DNA of 64,000 bases from contig NC_053146.1 of the NCBI RefSeq assembly GCF_016808335.1, forward strand, positions 5,991,015 through 6,055,014, read 5' to 3'. Position 1 is the stretch's first letter; the number at the start of each line of letters is the position of its first letter. Made by a program: the position numbers and the translations under genes. Source of the DNA: Panicum virgatum (Eukaryota; Streptophyta; Magnoliopsida; Poales; Poaceae). The notes beneath the pieces were generated by a model that was not told the DNA's origin, did not search any database, and worked only from the letters and a program-made list of their open reading frames with translations. Of this stretch, positions 20,792-33,100 are shown one piece after another.

Positions 20792-22110
20792 AAGGAACAA
20801 CAACATTTATTATAGTATCAAAATGGTATTATGTATTGTAACTATACAAAATATATTTTCATAGTGAAATGTACATTATATATTTGATATTCTTTTATAT
20901 AAACTTCATCAAATTTAATATATTTTGACTTAGGAAAAAAGTAGAAGTACTTATACAAGGATGGCGGTAGTATATTTTTGTTTTTGCCTAAATAAAACTT
21001 ATCTAATTTGACTAATTTTATTAAAAAATATACTACCATTGTCCCCAAAGAGCGCATTTCTAAAATTCTACGATAAATTAGTAGTCATGCATGAGAAATG
21101 ACGCGGTTGCCCCATTTATAGCAATTAATATATCAAATCTTGATGAAGCAAACCTTGCAAATGGCAAAAAGTGTATCAAGGAAAGTTTAGGCAAATAAAT
21201 GTGCACGCCATCAAATCTTAGCTGGTCCAAAAGCTACAAATACAGTAATTATGGCCAAATGTGACAAATCCAAATCCTAGAATGCACAATTAGTGGGATA
21301 GGAGTATATTAATATCTACAGTACTATAAAGATATGTTGCAGGCAAGAGATATTTCATATGTGGATAGAAGTAATTTAATATTGTTGATATTAGTTTATT
21401 TTTCTAGAAAGTGGGAGTGAAGTTATGCTTAGAACAAAACAAGAAATTTAATGATCCCTGTTCGGAAATACAATAGTTTCTAAATTGGTATAAGTGAAAA
21501 CATTTTTTGTTTGAATAATCATATAGAAAAGAATAACAATATACAATATCAAAATAGTATTATTATTGGACCCATTTTGAAATATATTCTTATAGTGTAC
21601 ATTTTTTATGTGGTAGATGCTGATATTCTTCTATATAAACTTGATTAAATTTCATATTTTGACATAGGAGAATAGAAATACGTATACTTCAACTAATTGT
21701 GATGAATTTTATAAAAAAATTGCACTCCTTTTATCCCATAATGAATACAATCCTTGAATTTTCAGATAACTTTGTCCACAACAAAAGCTGTAAATAAACC
21801 AAATATAGATGAAGCAAACCCTGTAAAGGGAAAAATCGGGAAATTAAATGTGCAGGCAAAAGGTAATCCGTTAATTAAATGTGCATGCAATTAAATCTAG
21901 CTCGTCAGAAAGGTACAAATGCATTCATTGTGGGATAAATTTAGATATCAAATCTTTGTGGGACAAAAGGAATCTATTAGCATCTGCAATAATAAATCAA
22001 TGTGGTGCTTGGAGATATTTCATCAGTTGGATTTAATAGAACTAATTTAATGTTGCAGGTATTGATGCATTTTTAAATAAACATGATAAAAGTTAGTGAA
22101 ACTTAACGTA
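20792..22110. repeat. Diverged direct duplication, two copies of about 650-700 bp
   Basis: The first (about 20792-21450) and second (about 21500-22110) copies share in order a TATACAAAATAT-like start, ATTCTTTTATATAAACTT, TTTTGACTTAGGA, GATGAAGCAAACC, AAATGTGCA, GATATTTCAT and AATTTAAT segments, at moderate identity. There is no coding potential. The CACTA element abuts the left copy. Confidence 0.6.
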
Positions 22111-22718
22111 AAACAAATCTAAAACATTTGAAATTTGGAGGCAGCAAAATACGTGTGACCATGAGCAAAAGAAGTATGTGCTGTAGCATGTCAAATTAAA
22201 TACACGGCAAAAAACAAACTCAAACCTAATAAGTAGAGTATACGGCAAAGACGAGCGAATAGTCGGCCAATTAAGCGCGAAAAAATTATTGTAACTTGAT
22301 GGCAAGGTATCAAATACATGCAACTCTTGCTGTGGCAGTGTGAGTACGCAATATTTGAAGACCGGAGCGAAAGTAGTAGGTGAATATCGTGAATTCCATC
22401 AATTTTATAGGCATTCATAGAGCCAACGTGTTTAGAGAAAAAAAAACTGACACTTTGCATGGTAAGTACATTTCAAATTTTAGCAGCATCTTTGTCGCGA
22501 AAGGAGGTCCATTTCAAATTTACATGACCATTTCGCTGAAAGGTTTTTGTACATACACAGTAATTTTGTGTCAAAGAAAACCTTCAATAATAATGTTTCC
22601 AGACTACAGTATACTTAACCGAGCTTACAAGCACCCTGGCCGTACACAAGTCACAAATACGTATACACTGGCTCCTCTACTACGCAGCTACACGCGTACA
22701 ATATACTTTACGCCGTAT
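22111..22718. other. Intergenic stretch 3' of ELIP 3
   Basis: AT-rich. It holds the presumed 3' untranslated region of ELIP 3. No other gene is recognised. Confidence 0.5.
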
Positions 22719-23243
22719 CTACACGTGGACGAAGGGAGCGCCGGTGAGGTACTCGGTGGCAGCGAGCGCGACGAGCCCGAGCATGGCGAGGCGGCCGTTC
22801 CAGAGCTCGGCGTCGGCGGTCATGAAGCCACCGCTCCGGGCCTCGGCGCTCTCCCCCTGGAGCAGAGGCGCCAGCGACGCCGCGGATAGCACGACGGCGG
22901 TGTACGCGAACCACGTGAGCCCGGAGCCGTTGCCGGCCTGCGCGAGGAGGCCGTCCCCGCGGGCCGCCTCGACGGCGAGCGCGGACACGAAACCCACCAT
23001 GGCGAGGCGCCCGTTGATCCGCTCCGGCGCGGGGCCGCTGAACGCCAGCGCGTCCCAGAGCTTGGGCGTGGTGGCCGCGCTTTTCTCAGCGTCCTTCTCG
23101 GCCTGCGCCCTGGCGACGAACGGTGAGCGCCGGCGCGGCGCGAGCCCGGCCGCCAGAAGCCGGGCGGGGACACGGCCGGCGCGCGCGCCGGTGGCGGCGA
23201 AGGCGAGGGAGCTCGCGGCGGAGGCCATCACCGAGGTCGCCAT
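22719..23243 (-). CDS. ELIP: Early light-induced protein (ELIP), copy 3
   Basis: A 174-residue ELIP with the same plan as its two neighbours: transit peptide to about residue 50 (PFVARAQA), helix I with [12 protein letters not shown], middle helix [20 protein letters not shown], and helix III with [11 protein letters not shown], ending TGAPFVHV. It is the most diverged of the three. For example it has KLWDALAF for [24 protein letters not shown] in the linker, and GGFMTADAE before helix III, while keeping all LHC-motif residues. The ATG at 23243 ([12 protein letters not shown]) matches the copy 2 start. A second in-frame ATG five codons upstream is less likely because the conserved start lies at MAT. 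It is single-exon, on the minus strand, and intact. Confidence 0.95.
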   Translation of the reverse strand: MATSVMASAASSLAFAATGARAGRVPARLLAAGLAPRRRSPFVARAQAEKDAEKSAATTPKLWDALAFSGPAPERINGRLAMVGFVSALAVEAARGDGLLAQAGNGSGLTWFAYTAVVLSAASLAPLLQGESAEARSGGFMTADAELWNGRLAMLGLVALAATEYLTGAPFVHV

Positions 23244-23405
23244 CGGGAACGAACGCACGGGCCGGTGAACTCGGTGCCGGTCGTCGCCGGGAGAAGTGGC
23301 AAGCTAGTAGCTGCGGTCGCACGGATCGATGGCTCTATCAGGCTTGCTTCTGCTGCTGGCTCGCTGCTGTGCTGTGATACGGTTGGTTGGGAGCGTGGTG
23401 GCGGC

Positions 23406-23411
23406 TTTATA
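23406..23411 (-). promoter_or_regulatory. TATA box of ELIP 3
   Basis: TATAAA on the minus strand in an ACCCCTATAAAGCCGCC context, about 163 bp upstream of the ATG. Confidence 0.8.
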
Positions 23412-23461
23412 GGGGTTGGGGCGGCAGCCCGACGAGGTCGACGGTGGCGGCGGCGGCGGGG

Positions 23462-23472
23462 GCCACGTCGGC
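23462..23472 (-). promoter_or_regulatory. Overlapping DRE/ABRE element of ELIP 3
   Basis: GCCGACGTGGC on the minus strand, the same 11-mer as in copies 1 and 2, about 50 bp upstream of the TATA box. A GTCGACGTGGACGGCC-type block at about 23580-23596 matches the distal block of the other copies. Confidence 0.75.
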
Positions 23473-23599
23473 GGGCGATTCACGGCCGCAGGTTGGGCTG
23501 ATTGAGCGGGAGGCAGCAGCAGGGGATGTGCGGTACGTGGACGCAGCCAGGTTCACAGCGGCCTGGGTGATTGCGTCGCCGTCGACGTGGACGGCCTGG

Positions 23600-24330
23600 C
23601 CGCCATGCACGCAGATGCAGAGAGTTGTAGAGGGAGATCAGGATGGCAGCGGGTAACTAGGTGGCTCGCTCCGTCTGCAAGGAAGTGGCGGAAGGTTCCA
23701 GACCCACACGGCCGGCCACAATGCGACATGGAACTATGGAAGGAGACGATCGATTAGTGTCTGGTAATTTGGGCTTTAAGTTACGCGAGGAATTATATTT
23801 TGTCGTACTGATGAATCTGCCGCCTTATCCTCGGGCACTCTCTCGTGTCTTGTGTGGCGACCTCTTTGTACACCTGGTTGATGAGAAGAGTTCCTGACTT
23901 TTGTGCGTCTAGGAAGGAATCTTATATAAACTTTTCTAGGAGGGAATCTTATATGTATGAAGTATTAAATAAAATTTATTTGCAAAACCTCTTCACGGAT
24001 GGGTGTAATTTTTCACGATGAATCTAATAATGACAATTAATTGATGGTTTGCTACAGTGATGCTACAGTAACTATCCTCTAATTACGCAGCCAAATGCTT
24101 CGTTAGATTCTTCAGGGTTCATAGCACAGGGTTTTTGGAGTTGGTTTTGTAAACTGTCTTTATGTAATACCCCTAATTAGTGGTCAAAGTGCTTTCTAGG
24201 ATCTTCTAAGAAGAAACCAAATGGAGCACTTCTTGATCACCATTTCTACTATGGAATTTACTAGATCAGGTACCGACAAGAGTTACAGAAAATCGTGGAA
24301 GGTCCTATTGACCGGCGAGTTGCAAAGCCT
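23600..24330. other. Upstream flank of ELIP 3 with a MITE fragment
   Basis: About 23993-24130 matches a common grass repeat (GATGAATCTAATAATG, GGTTTGCTACAGTGATGC, TACAGTAACTATCCTC), probably hAT-related. No gene is seen. Confidence 0.5.
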
Positions 24331-24339
24331 ATGTTATTT

Positions 24340-24591
24340 GGGAACATATCAAGTGCAAACCAATCTCTTCGTGCAAACCGTGCAAACTTAAATCTGGGCA
24401 ACCGGATCAACGTCCAAAGGGCATGAGGGATTGGGTAATTTTACAATTAACTGCTTGCTCTTGGATTAGGTAATCACACTTTTGCAAATCCCCCCTCCCT
24501 CTGCGTCCTTCCCTTGGATGTTGATCCGATGGTCCAGATTGAAGTTTGCATAGTTTGCATGGAGAGATTGGTTTGCACCTGATACGTTCCC
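24340..24591. mobile_element. MULE-type MITE, 252 bp
   Basis: Inverted arms of about 105 bp begin GGGAACATATCAAGTGCAAA and, at the right, GGGAACGTATCAGGTGCAAA. Flanks ATGTTATTT (24331-24339) and GTGTTACTT (24592-24600) match at 7 of 9 positions, as an aged 9-bp target duplication. Confidence 0.75.
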
Positions 24592-24600
24592 GTGTTACTT

Positions 24601-25620
24601 AGGGGCTTAGGGCCTGTTTGGATCTCCTGTTTTACGAATATTTTAGATCTTGACTTAGACACAACAATATGCGTATTAGCAAAAATAGGCTTTTCACGTT
24701 TTCATCGGTGGTACTCGGAAATATTAGGTGCTACCATGCTACCAAACAAGTTAGCACCTAAATAAACCGTTGCACGAAAAATTCATTGAAAAATATAGAT
24801 TGAGAGAGCAGACAAACTTTTATCATTATGCAAAAATTGAGGTTGAACCGTTGAACAATAATTTTTTCAAATACAAACAGAAAAGAAAAGTCAGCATTTC
24901 AATATTTACACACCGCAACCCAAGGTCATCCAAGAAACTTGTTCACTAGATTGAGAAATGGAGGCATCTCGATGTCAGATAGACTTTGTTTTCATATATA
25001 CAGAGATAGCCGAGTAAACAGGTTACCCAAGGCACAAGAGGATCATAAGAATAAGATCATCAGCTGCAAAGTCAAAAGGGGAGCAAAGAAAAAAAAACGG
25101 CCAAGAAAACTGACATGTGTAAAGCAAGCATATTCACAAGGATAGGGCACGTCGCATGGCAAGAGAAGCTTGGGCGGCGAGGGCAGTATGCACCATGCAT
25201 GGTAGAGGAATCCCTATAGCGCCTTGCAAAGGAAGAGACTGTTTGGTGAGCTCCATCTGATTCTGATTCTCTATGGGAGCTGATTCTCTAAGAGAAGTGA
25301 TTCTGTGGTCGAAAGTAACTCTCTTTGATTCTCTAGCATAAAATTTAAAATTAGGATGGAGAATCACTTCACAGAAGCAGGAGAAGCAATTTTTTCAGCT
25401 CCCGACATCTTAGTTTATTTCACAGAATCAGCAGAAAATCACTTCTGAAAAACTGTTTGGCAGAGCTCCCACTGCTTTCAGTAGAGATAGTTCAGGGGCT
25501 CTGCCAAATGCACCCGAAGCCAATAATTTGAATCCTACCGTCTTCCTCATGCTTATCCTCACCGATGTTGGAGCCACGAGGATGCTCTCTCCGACTTCAT
25601 GTCGAGGACTCAACATAAGG
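24601..25620. repeat. AT-rich DNA with a probable hAT-like MITE
   Basis: About 25235-25515 has GACTGTTTGGTGAGCTCC at one end and GGGGCTCTGCCAAATGCACC at the other. It contains repeated GATTCT and AGAATCA segments between. This resembles grass hAT MITEs, but the ends and target duplication are not certain. The rest holds no gene I can support. Confidence 0.4.
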
Positions 25621-26885
25621 GAACTATCGACATGCTAGTGCAATGCCAGACAGCCAGAGGTGGAGCGAGTTGGTCATGTCTCAAACCTCAAAGAAGGGCC
25701 GTGTGCGGATGTCGTCATCGGGCTGCCTGATGATTGCTAGATTTGGAGGCTAATGATTAGCGGACAGAGAAGCTGCCAGTGATGAGAGTACATGATTAGG
25801 AGGCAACTCGGGAGGCAGCCGGCCCTAGCTGCCCATAGGTCTTCCCTTTGCCCTCTTCCGCTGCGCCGCCGCCGGAGTAGGCCGTCGGCAAGGCCGTGCA
25901 GCTTGCCATGACGGTGGCGGCGAGGCTCAACTAGGAGGGGGAGGGCGGCGTGCACTGCAGCAGCCCGCCGGGGTGTTCCCTTGCGCGAGCGTGGAGCTCG
26001 GCGGGGCTGCCATCCGCGGCTGCGGCGGTGCCTGTCGGTGCCCGTGCAGTCTCCGGGAGGCGGCGGTGGCCTCTCCTTCGCTTCCCCCTCCTCCTCAGTG
26101 ATGGCGCATCGGGGCTTGGGTGGGCGGATTCGATGCCGTGGTGGCCGGATCGGGCGCACCCAGGAGCGGGGGCGGCGCCGACGGGGCTTTCGGGTTTGGG
26201 GCCCTAGTGGCCAGATCCAGCACCCGAGGGCAGGGAGCGGCGACCGCGGTAATAAGACATGCTCCGGAGGTGGCTGCCTGTCAGGAAGTGGGTCGCTCAG
26301 CTTGGACCGCCGGTTTGGGGCCGACAGCGAGCGGGGTGACGGCTTCATCGTTGGTCAATCTTGCTGGCATGTGGACCTAGCTCGGTGGGCACAGAGAGAA
26401 ATCTCAGTTGGCTTCGTGCTGGCCGGCAATGGTGCTGCTTGTTGCAGAGTTTTCCTCGTTGGAGGCTTTGTCGAGATGCTATCTTACTTGCAGGCCCGTG
26501 AAGGTCGAATGATATGGGAAACCATTCGAGGATATTCTTTTCCGGCGTAGCGCTGGTGTCAGCATTGATGACATCATTTGGTGCCATTCCCTCGTTGGAG
26601 GCGATGTTGACATATCATCCTACCTTTGCATCAGACGGAGGTTTATGTCAAAAAGAGCAAGCTACATACTATCCGGATATCAAGCTTCTAAACAGGCGAG
26701 TGATGTAATGGATTGGTACGCATGAATACATTGCAAGGTTAAAGTGGGAACGGATAAGAAGTTTGAAGCTTAGTCTTCTATGTTTTTTTCTTTGTTTTAT
26801 AGCTTTGTTCTTGTATATGTGAAACTTCTCATTTGAGATCTAGAGTCTAAGAACTCTTATAAATCTTTTGGTCATAGTCATTATC
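25621..26885. other. GC-rich unrecognised stretch, probably an old transposon fragment
   Basis: The GC-rich block at 25800-26350 has long open frames on both strands with Arg/Gly/Pro-rich translations and no domain. Downstream, TTCCTCGTTGGAGGC and its variant TCCCTCGTTGGAGGC occur twice (about 26453 and 26589). The tail is T-rich. It may be a decayed retroposon. No function is assigned. Confidence 0.35.
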
Positions 26886-26890
26886 ATGTG

Positions 26891-28511
26891 ATGATCAAAG
26901 CCGGAACCTTTTCCATAATCCCTAGTTGCATGATCCCTAAGTTTCCCTGAGTTATACTAGCATGTATAGGACGATAGAAATGCTATGCTTAATAGTTCTC
27001 GATAGAAGTCGAGTGACTTCTTGCACTCGCGAGATATAGGATATTTAGAAGTCGAGTAATTTCCAGTTACTCGCGAGATATAGGTTATATACTTATGTAC
27101 AGTACCTGAGTTGTTGAAATTGATATGGAAATATGAGACCGGGCGGGGAATGATGATGATGTATAGGTATGGCAGCAGGACTGGGTTCCTGGGTGTCTTA
27201 GCCCCGTCCGAGTCGATTGAGGACCGTACTGTTGTTGGCCCTGCTGATTATGTTTGAATTGTACTAACCGCATACCGGGAGTAGGAGGTAGTCGAAACCG
27301 GTAAGCCGAGTACTGCCTTGCTTTGAAAGTGCAGGAACCCGCACCCAACTCCTGGGGTAGTCGAGTAGTCGCGGAGAAATGGGGATGCATTGTTTACTTT
27401 TGGTGGTCTCACGTTGAGCTCGGCTGACCATATGTCGTTGGGCTGGTTCCTGTAGTTCGAGGCGGGGAGGGGAATTATTGGCATGTAAAGTCCGACGGGG
27501 CATACGCGTGCCGTGTTGGTTAGGTCTACCTTGCAAGGTTAAATCGGATCAATTCGCCATCAGTCGCTCTCGGATATGAGCACCTTGATCACCGAGTCAC
27601 ATCGTAGTCCATGATAGAATGATAATTATACATATATGATGTTGAACACATTGAATTATTTTTTATTGCACCACCATATTTGCTATAGTTGGTTCATGCA
27701 AATATTAGATTAGAGATAATTTACATAGAATCTGGGGCTAAAATAATGAAAGTAAGGAATTAATTTAGTCGCTTTTCTGCAAAATAACCACCAGCCAAAA
27801 GCCGTACATGTCTAGGTATGTGGGCTAAGTTATATCCACTGGTCGGGTAAGTCTTGCTGAGTATTAGATGCTCAGGGTTTGTTGCTACCCAAATTATTTC
27901 AGGACCCCAGGACGTCGACTTCTGCCCCTGTTGTATCAAGTTCATCCGCCGGGATGCAGAGGGGTGGCAGGTCGTGGAGCGAGACCCTTAGGTTAGGGAG
28001 TCGGCGGGTTGCACACTTGAGGGCTAAGTGTGCAGCCCTCTATTTTTGCCGGACCGGTCTGACCGGTCTGTGTACCGGTCTGACCGGTGTTCGCGCAGGG
28101 TTTGCATGCAGACCGGTCTGACCGGTTGGGCAGAGCCAGCACACTCATGTAGTTGTAAGTCCTTTTTCCTTTGGATCTTGGTTATTTCCGCTGTAAAATT
28201 TGTAAACCATGTAAGTTATGTACATTATGTAAGCTATTGTGTATTTGAACTTGGCTTGTGAAAACTCTTGTATCCTAGTTTGTCACCTTGATATATTTTC
28301 AAGTCTTGTCGTGCTTGTACCATCTGCGCCCCGCTTTCACGTGGGACTACCGGTGTTGTTTCGATCGGGCCGTGGGTTGAGAAAGGACTGTCAAATTAAA
28401 CCATTAAGCTAATGCGTCCGATGTGTTCAAATGACGGCCATTACGCTTAATTTACAGTTTTAATTTGGCGGTTCCTTCACAATGATCAAAGCCGGAACCT
28501 TTTCCGTAATC
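26891..28511. mobile_element. LTR-type retrotransposon fragment bounded by 30-bp direct repeats
   Basis: Contains segments I recognise as common in grass Ty3-gypsy elements: ACTCGCGAGATATAGG twice, GGACCGTACTGTTGTTGGCC, CAACTCCTGGGGTAGT, GTTAGGTCTACCTTGCAAGG and CTCTCGGATATGAGCACCTT. A tail follows with clustered ACCGGTCTGACCGGT (28050-28125) and ends GGCGGTTCCTTCACA. The sequence ATGATCAAAGCCGGAACC plus about 12 further bases occurs at 26891-26920 and 28482-28511 with one mismatch. There is no polymerase. It is probably a solo or rearranged LTR. Confidence 0.55.
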
Positions 28512-29950
28512 TAAAAAATGATGAGGAGGGAAGTGAGAGTGAGAGAGGGGTCAAAAGAGAGAAGGGAAGAAAGAAGTGAACTCTGTGACCAATGGTAACA
28601 CATGTTTCTAGTTTCTACATTGGCCGACAAAATAGCTAGTATGGTTTTACCTCAAAGTCTGTCACGGGACCAACACAACCCAAACTCACGATAACTGATA
28701 AGTATGTATCCTAAAACTGGATTTTCAATATTAAACATCATTAAAACTAGATTTACTCTAATTGGTTCGTATATATTTTTATAGATCCTAACAACCACTT
28801 AGTTTACATATGCATATATCAAAGATCTAAAAACATTGACCCATAATAACATATTCACTCCGTCCACAAATCTATGAACTTAGAATAAGCAAGATTTTGT
28901 CATTTATCTTACCAAGCAATTAGCTGAACATGCATACTGCGTGCACGAAATCTACAAGACTGTTTGCAGAGGCCACGACCTTAATTTAATATTTGAAATA
29001 GAGATTCCATAATGCAACGATATACTAGCAGTTTTATATTTACAGCGAACCATGGGTGTTGTAGTTTGGATGTTCTAAATCTCAATTTGGAAATGAAGGG
29101 ACCAATGGATTCAAGTGATAGAATAGTAACATTTACTTGCTCTGATCATAAATATAATTTCATTTATGTTTACCCTAAGTTATTTCTTTACCTTTGAACA
29201 GGTGCATGCATGTACAATTAAAACGAAAATTATTATATTTTATAAAATTCATAACTTCCACAATGAATCTAATTAACAATACAATTTTATAAAATGTTAG
29301 ATATTAATCCAAAGTTAGGAAAGTTTATTTTAGGTCAAAGCTAAGTGTATTTATATCTATGATTGGAAGATAAGTAGTTAATATTTTCTCCTCTATTTAC
29401 AGATTTGGAAATGCTTTGTTGCTGCTGCTTCCCCTCTATGTACCCTGGTTACTACCATATGGGCGAAATAGCAAAGGTGAATTTTAGAAAAGACCATCAT
29501 GGACAGTCACAACTACCGATCAAGAGGAATGCCGGCTAGGGAGGTGCAACGAGCGCGAGCGGGCGGTGGGGGTGGGGTGGGGGCATGGGAGAACTTTGCC
29601 AGTGTACACAAGATTGTCACCATATATTATAAGAAAAAGATAATTTTTAGCCCCAATAATAACTCATTTATCACTACCGAGCCCGCTTATATATTTTTGG
29701 ATTCGCCCCTTGACGCCGCAGCGCCCTTGTTGTATCTCACCATGCTGCGCCACCGCTAAATCGGATGCTCAAGTTATTAATACAATGGCCACGCCGCCTA
29801 CGGCACTATTAGGAAGAAAGAATAGGTCAAGTTAGGAAGAACCAGTCACTGAACACTCTCTGGGCTGCACAGGATCTGAGACCAGCCAAAACAGGTAGGT
29901 GGCAGATGTTTTCAGTCAACCAAAGAGATAACACTAGATATAGAATGGTT
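28512..29950. other. AT-rich intergenic DNA upstream of the response regulator gene
   Basis: No coding gene is supported. MITE-like traces occur (CACTCCGTCCACAAATC near 28858, and an AT-rich segment near 29130-29340). The last part (29800-30050) is the promoter side of the next gene. Confidence 0.5.
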
Positions 29951-30057
29951 GCAGGCACTAAGACTAAGAGAGATGTGTGTGCAGACCAGCCCCTGCAGCC
30001 TCGCCGTCTCCAGCCAAATTAAACGCTAAGCGCCCGTGCATTGCAGGATCCCGGGCC

Positions 30058-30065
30058 TATAAATA
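30058..30065 (+). promoter_or_regulatory. TATA box of the pseudo-response-regulator gene
   Basis: TATAAATA, 87-94 bp upstream of the ATG at 30152, in a GC-rich setting. It fits a leader of about 60 nt. Confidence 0.7.
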
Positions 30066-30151
30066 CAGCCTCGCCCTCAGCCCCCTCCCTCTCATCAGTC
30101 ACCCATCACACTCGTCGTCTTGGTCAGAGACATCCGTGAGCCGTCGTCGCC

Positions 30152-33100
30152 ATGGACGCCGACATGGCCGCCATGTTCCCCAATGGGATCCGGGCCTTGC
30201 TCGTCGACGACGACGCCAAGTTCCTGAAATCGGCTACCGCGACGCTCTCCGCCCTGAACTTCGAAGGTACTACGTGCACTCTGCCACTAACTCGACCTGA
30301 CACTGCTTCTTTTTCTCTACGAATCATCTGTGTAAACATGTGTTTTTTTTTTGCAAAGATTTTGAGTTTTGGCATGTAATTAAGTTTTTGTTTCTGGAAA
30401 GTTATATCTTGTTTGGACTAATTTTTTTCAATATCTTGCGGTTGTTTTCTAACGAAAAATTATTTTGCCCTGACATCATGCATGGGATGCATGCATCTCA
30501 CTGGCTCTGCCTCTTCGTGTCACGCTCGCAGTGGTGACCTGCAGCACCGTCGCGTATGCCCTCAGGTCCCTCACCACCGGCAAGCTCAAAGGCTTCGACG
30601 TCGTCCTCGCCCACGCCGCCAGGGCCGCCGCCTGCGGCTTCAACTTCCGCGCCATCGTCGAGGCCGACCTGCTCATCCCCGTCATCTACTGTGAGTCGTC
30701 GTCGTAATAACAAGCAGCTACATGCATGAGATCTGATCAGGACTGCAGGATACATGTGTATTAATTGTTGTCGTTTATGCTTCGGCGGCAGTCCTCCCGC
30801 CGGACCACCAGGCCGCCGGCGACGAGGCCGAGGAGCTGCTGCGCACGCTGGAGGCGCGGGGGGCCTACGTCATCCAGAAGCCGCTGGACGGCGACGAGGT
30901 GCGCACCCGGCTGTGGACCGTCATCGCGTGGCGCAAGTGCGGCCTGGAGACCAAGGCGAGCGGCGGCGGCAAGCGCGGCGGCGCCGTCCACTTGGAGGCC
31001 GGCGTGGGCGCCGGAGGGGAGGACGAGGGCCGCGTCCACTACAAGGTCGTGAGGGCAAGAGCGGCCCGGAAGAGGAAGGGCGGCGCCGGCAGCAGCCAAC
31101 CCGCCGGAGGTTAGATTACTTTTAACTGATTGTTAAGGCTTGTCATCATGCAGTTACTATGCTTATTATTACTTTTAACTTATTTCTTCTGTTTGTCCAT
31201 TGAGCAGGAGGCCACTCAGACAAGGGAAAGGAGAAGGAAAACGTGGCTAATAACCAGCGAGAGGTGCCAATTCAATTTGACATCCTGATTCAATTCTCTA
31301 CCGTTTGCCTATTTTTACAGTAGTGGTACACTTTGGAATGAATACGGTGTTGTGATGGTTACTGCAAAAGTTTCTAGAATGTAGCAGCAGTAACTTCTTC
31401 TCATTACATATTCTGGACACGTAGAGTGTAGAGCCTCCATCATACGTTACTCTTAATTTAATTTACTGCTACCGAATCATATATATGTACATTATGTGCA
31501 TACATGCATGTCTCTATGGTAATAATCTCTTGACGAGTCTAGTGACGCAAGACTATATGCAAGACTATCTCTAGCTAGCTTGTCTCGTATTATAGTTAAT
31601 GAATGTAGTGCACTCTTGGTTCATGTAGTAACTAATCTTATGCCATATTTAGAGGATGGTGTACTATATCCAGTCTGGAATTGACCGGTCAAAGTTTTGT
31701 TTAGAATACTTGCATCGGTCAGAAAACATCTTGAAAGCATCTTTGTTTTTAACCAGAGGATGTAGGGTCAGTCTCACAACTTATCACGACAACTTTCATC
31801 CCCTATATTTGAAAAGGTTTTTATCCACGTAGTTCGTGCTTGATCTTAAACTTTCATGCATAACTATATAAGGCAGATGTATGTAGTTACTTGTTATTGT
31901 ACAACATTGTCTAGTTTTCAGAAATTCTTCAGTAATCTACTGTTAGCAAAAAAAACTTAAAGAAAATCAATAAATCACTCAATTATATTTACTTCTTTTG
32001 TAGCCTGCACAGCAGAAACACGGCCGAGGCAAGAAAGCCAAGAAGAGCAGCGGTGAAGCGTTCAAGCAGCTCCCGCAACCTGACAAAGGAATGGTGAGTG
32101 GCCGGCAGCCCCGGCACTGGCACCCACGGCCGTCGTCTGATCTGTTCGTGGAGTCAGTCCTGCGGACCCTCAACGTGCCACCCTACAACCCCAAGTTCTT
32201 CTCCGACTTTGCCGGCCCGAGCAGCAACGCTGCCGCCCCGGCACCGCCGCCGCCTCCTGTGTACGCATCACCAACAGCGCCTGCCCCATCAGCGCCGCCG
32301 CTTCCGGTGTACGCATCTGCACCACCAGCATTTCCACCGGCGGCGAACAATGTCGTGTTTGGCAGCATGGCGGCACCGGCGGCAGCAACAACCATGGCCG
32401 CCGCCGCCTCCGCTGCCACGTACGAGCCGCAGGTCTCCCGCGGTGGCACCCAGACACAGCAGGGCCCGCCGCCGCCGCCGCCTGTGATGCAGCAAGACAT
32501 GGTCGCAGCGGTGGCGGCCGGCGATGGTCCATTCACCGGCGGCATGGCTGCTGGAGCTTCAGCTGCAGCCGCTACAGAGGCAGGAGTGCCGCCCCAGCAC
32601 GACGGCGATGCATCAGACAAGGTGGCGATGCTGGCTGGATTGCTCAACAACGACTTCGACGTCAGCGGCGGATCGTCATCGTCACTCGCCGCGCCTGATG
32701 CGCAGATTCTCGCCATGGTTTCGGATCTGAATGGGCTAATCTCAGGAGGTGAAATTAGCAGCACAGTCGCTGCATCATCCATGGCGCCTCAGGATTTCGA
32801 CGCGGCGCCGGATGGTGCCAGCAGCAAGGCTCCACCGTTCATGGCGCCCGATCAGGATCTCGACAACGCTTCTGCTGATCAGTACGAGGACAACACCTCG
32901 TTCCATCTTGATGCTCTTCTTGGTGACCTGCGCGTTCCCATGTCCGAGTTCGACGACGCCCAGCTGGGTGGCTCAACTAGTGGCGGCGCCGCCGCCGCCG
33001 CCCATGATGCTGCGGCGACCTCGCTTAACGGCGAGGAAGGAGAAGGTGGTCTCGTGGAGGCAATGTTTGCTTCTGATCAGCATGAGGACGAGGACGGCAT

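Noticed and set aside
25737..26550. Overlapping frames of about 190-200 codons on both strands
   Set aside because: Low-complexity Arg/Pro/Gly translations in a GC-rich block, with no domain, promoter or splice support.
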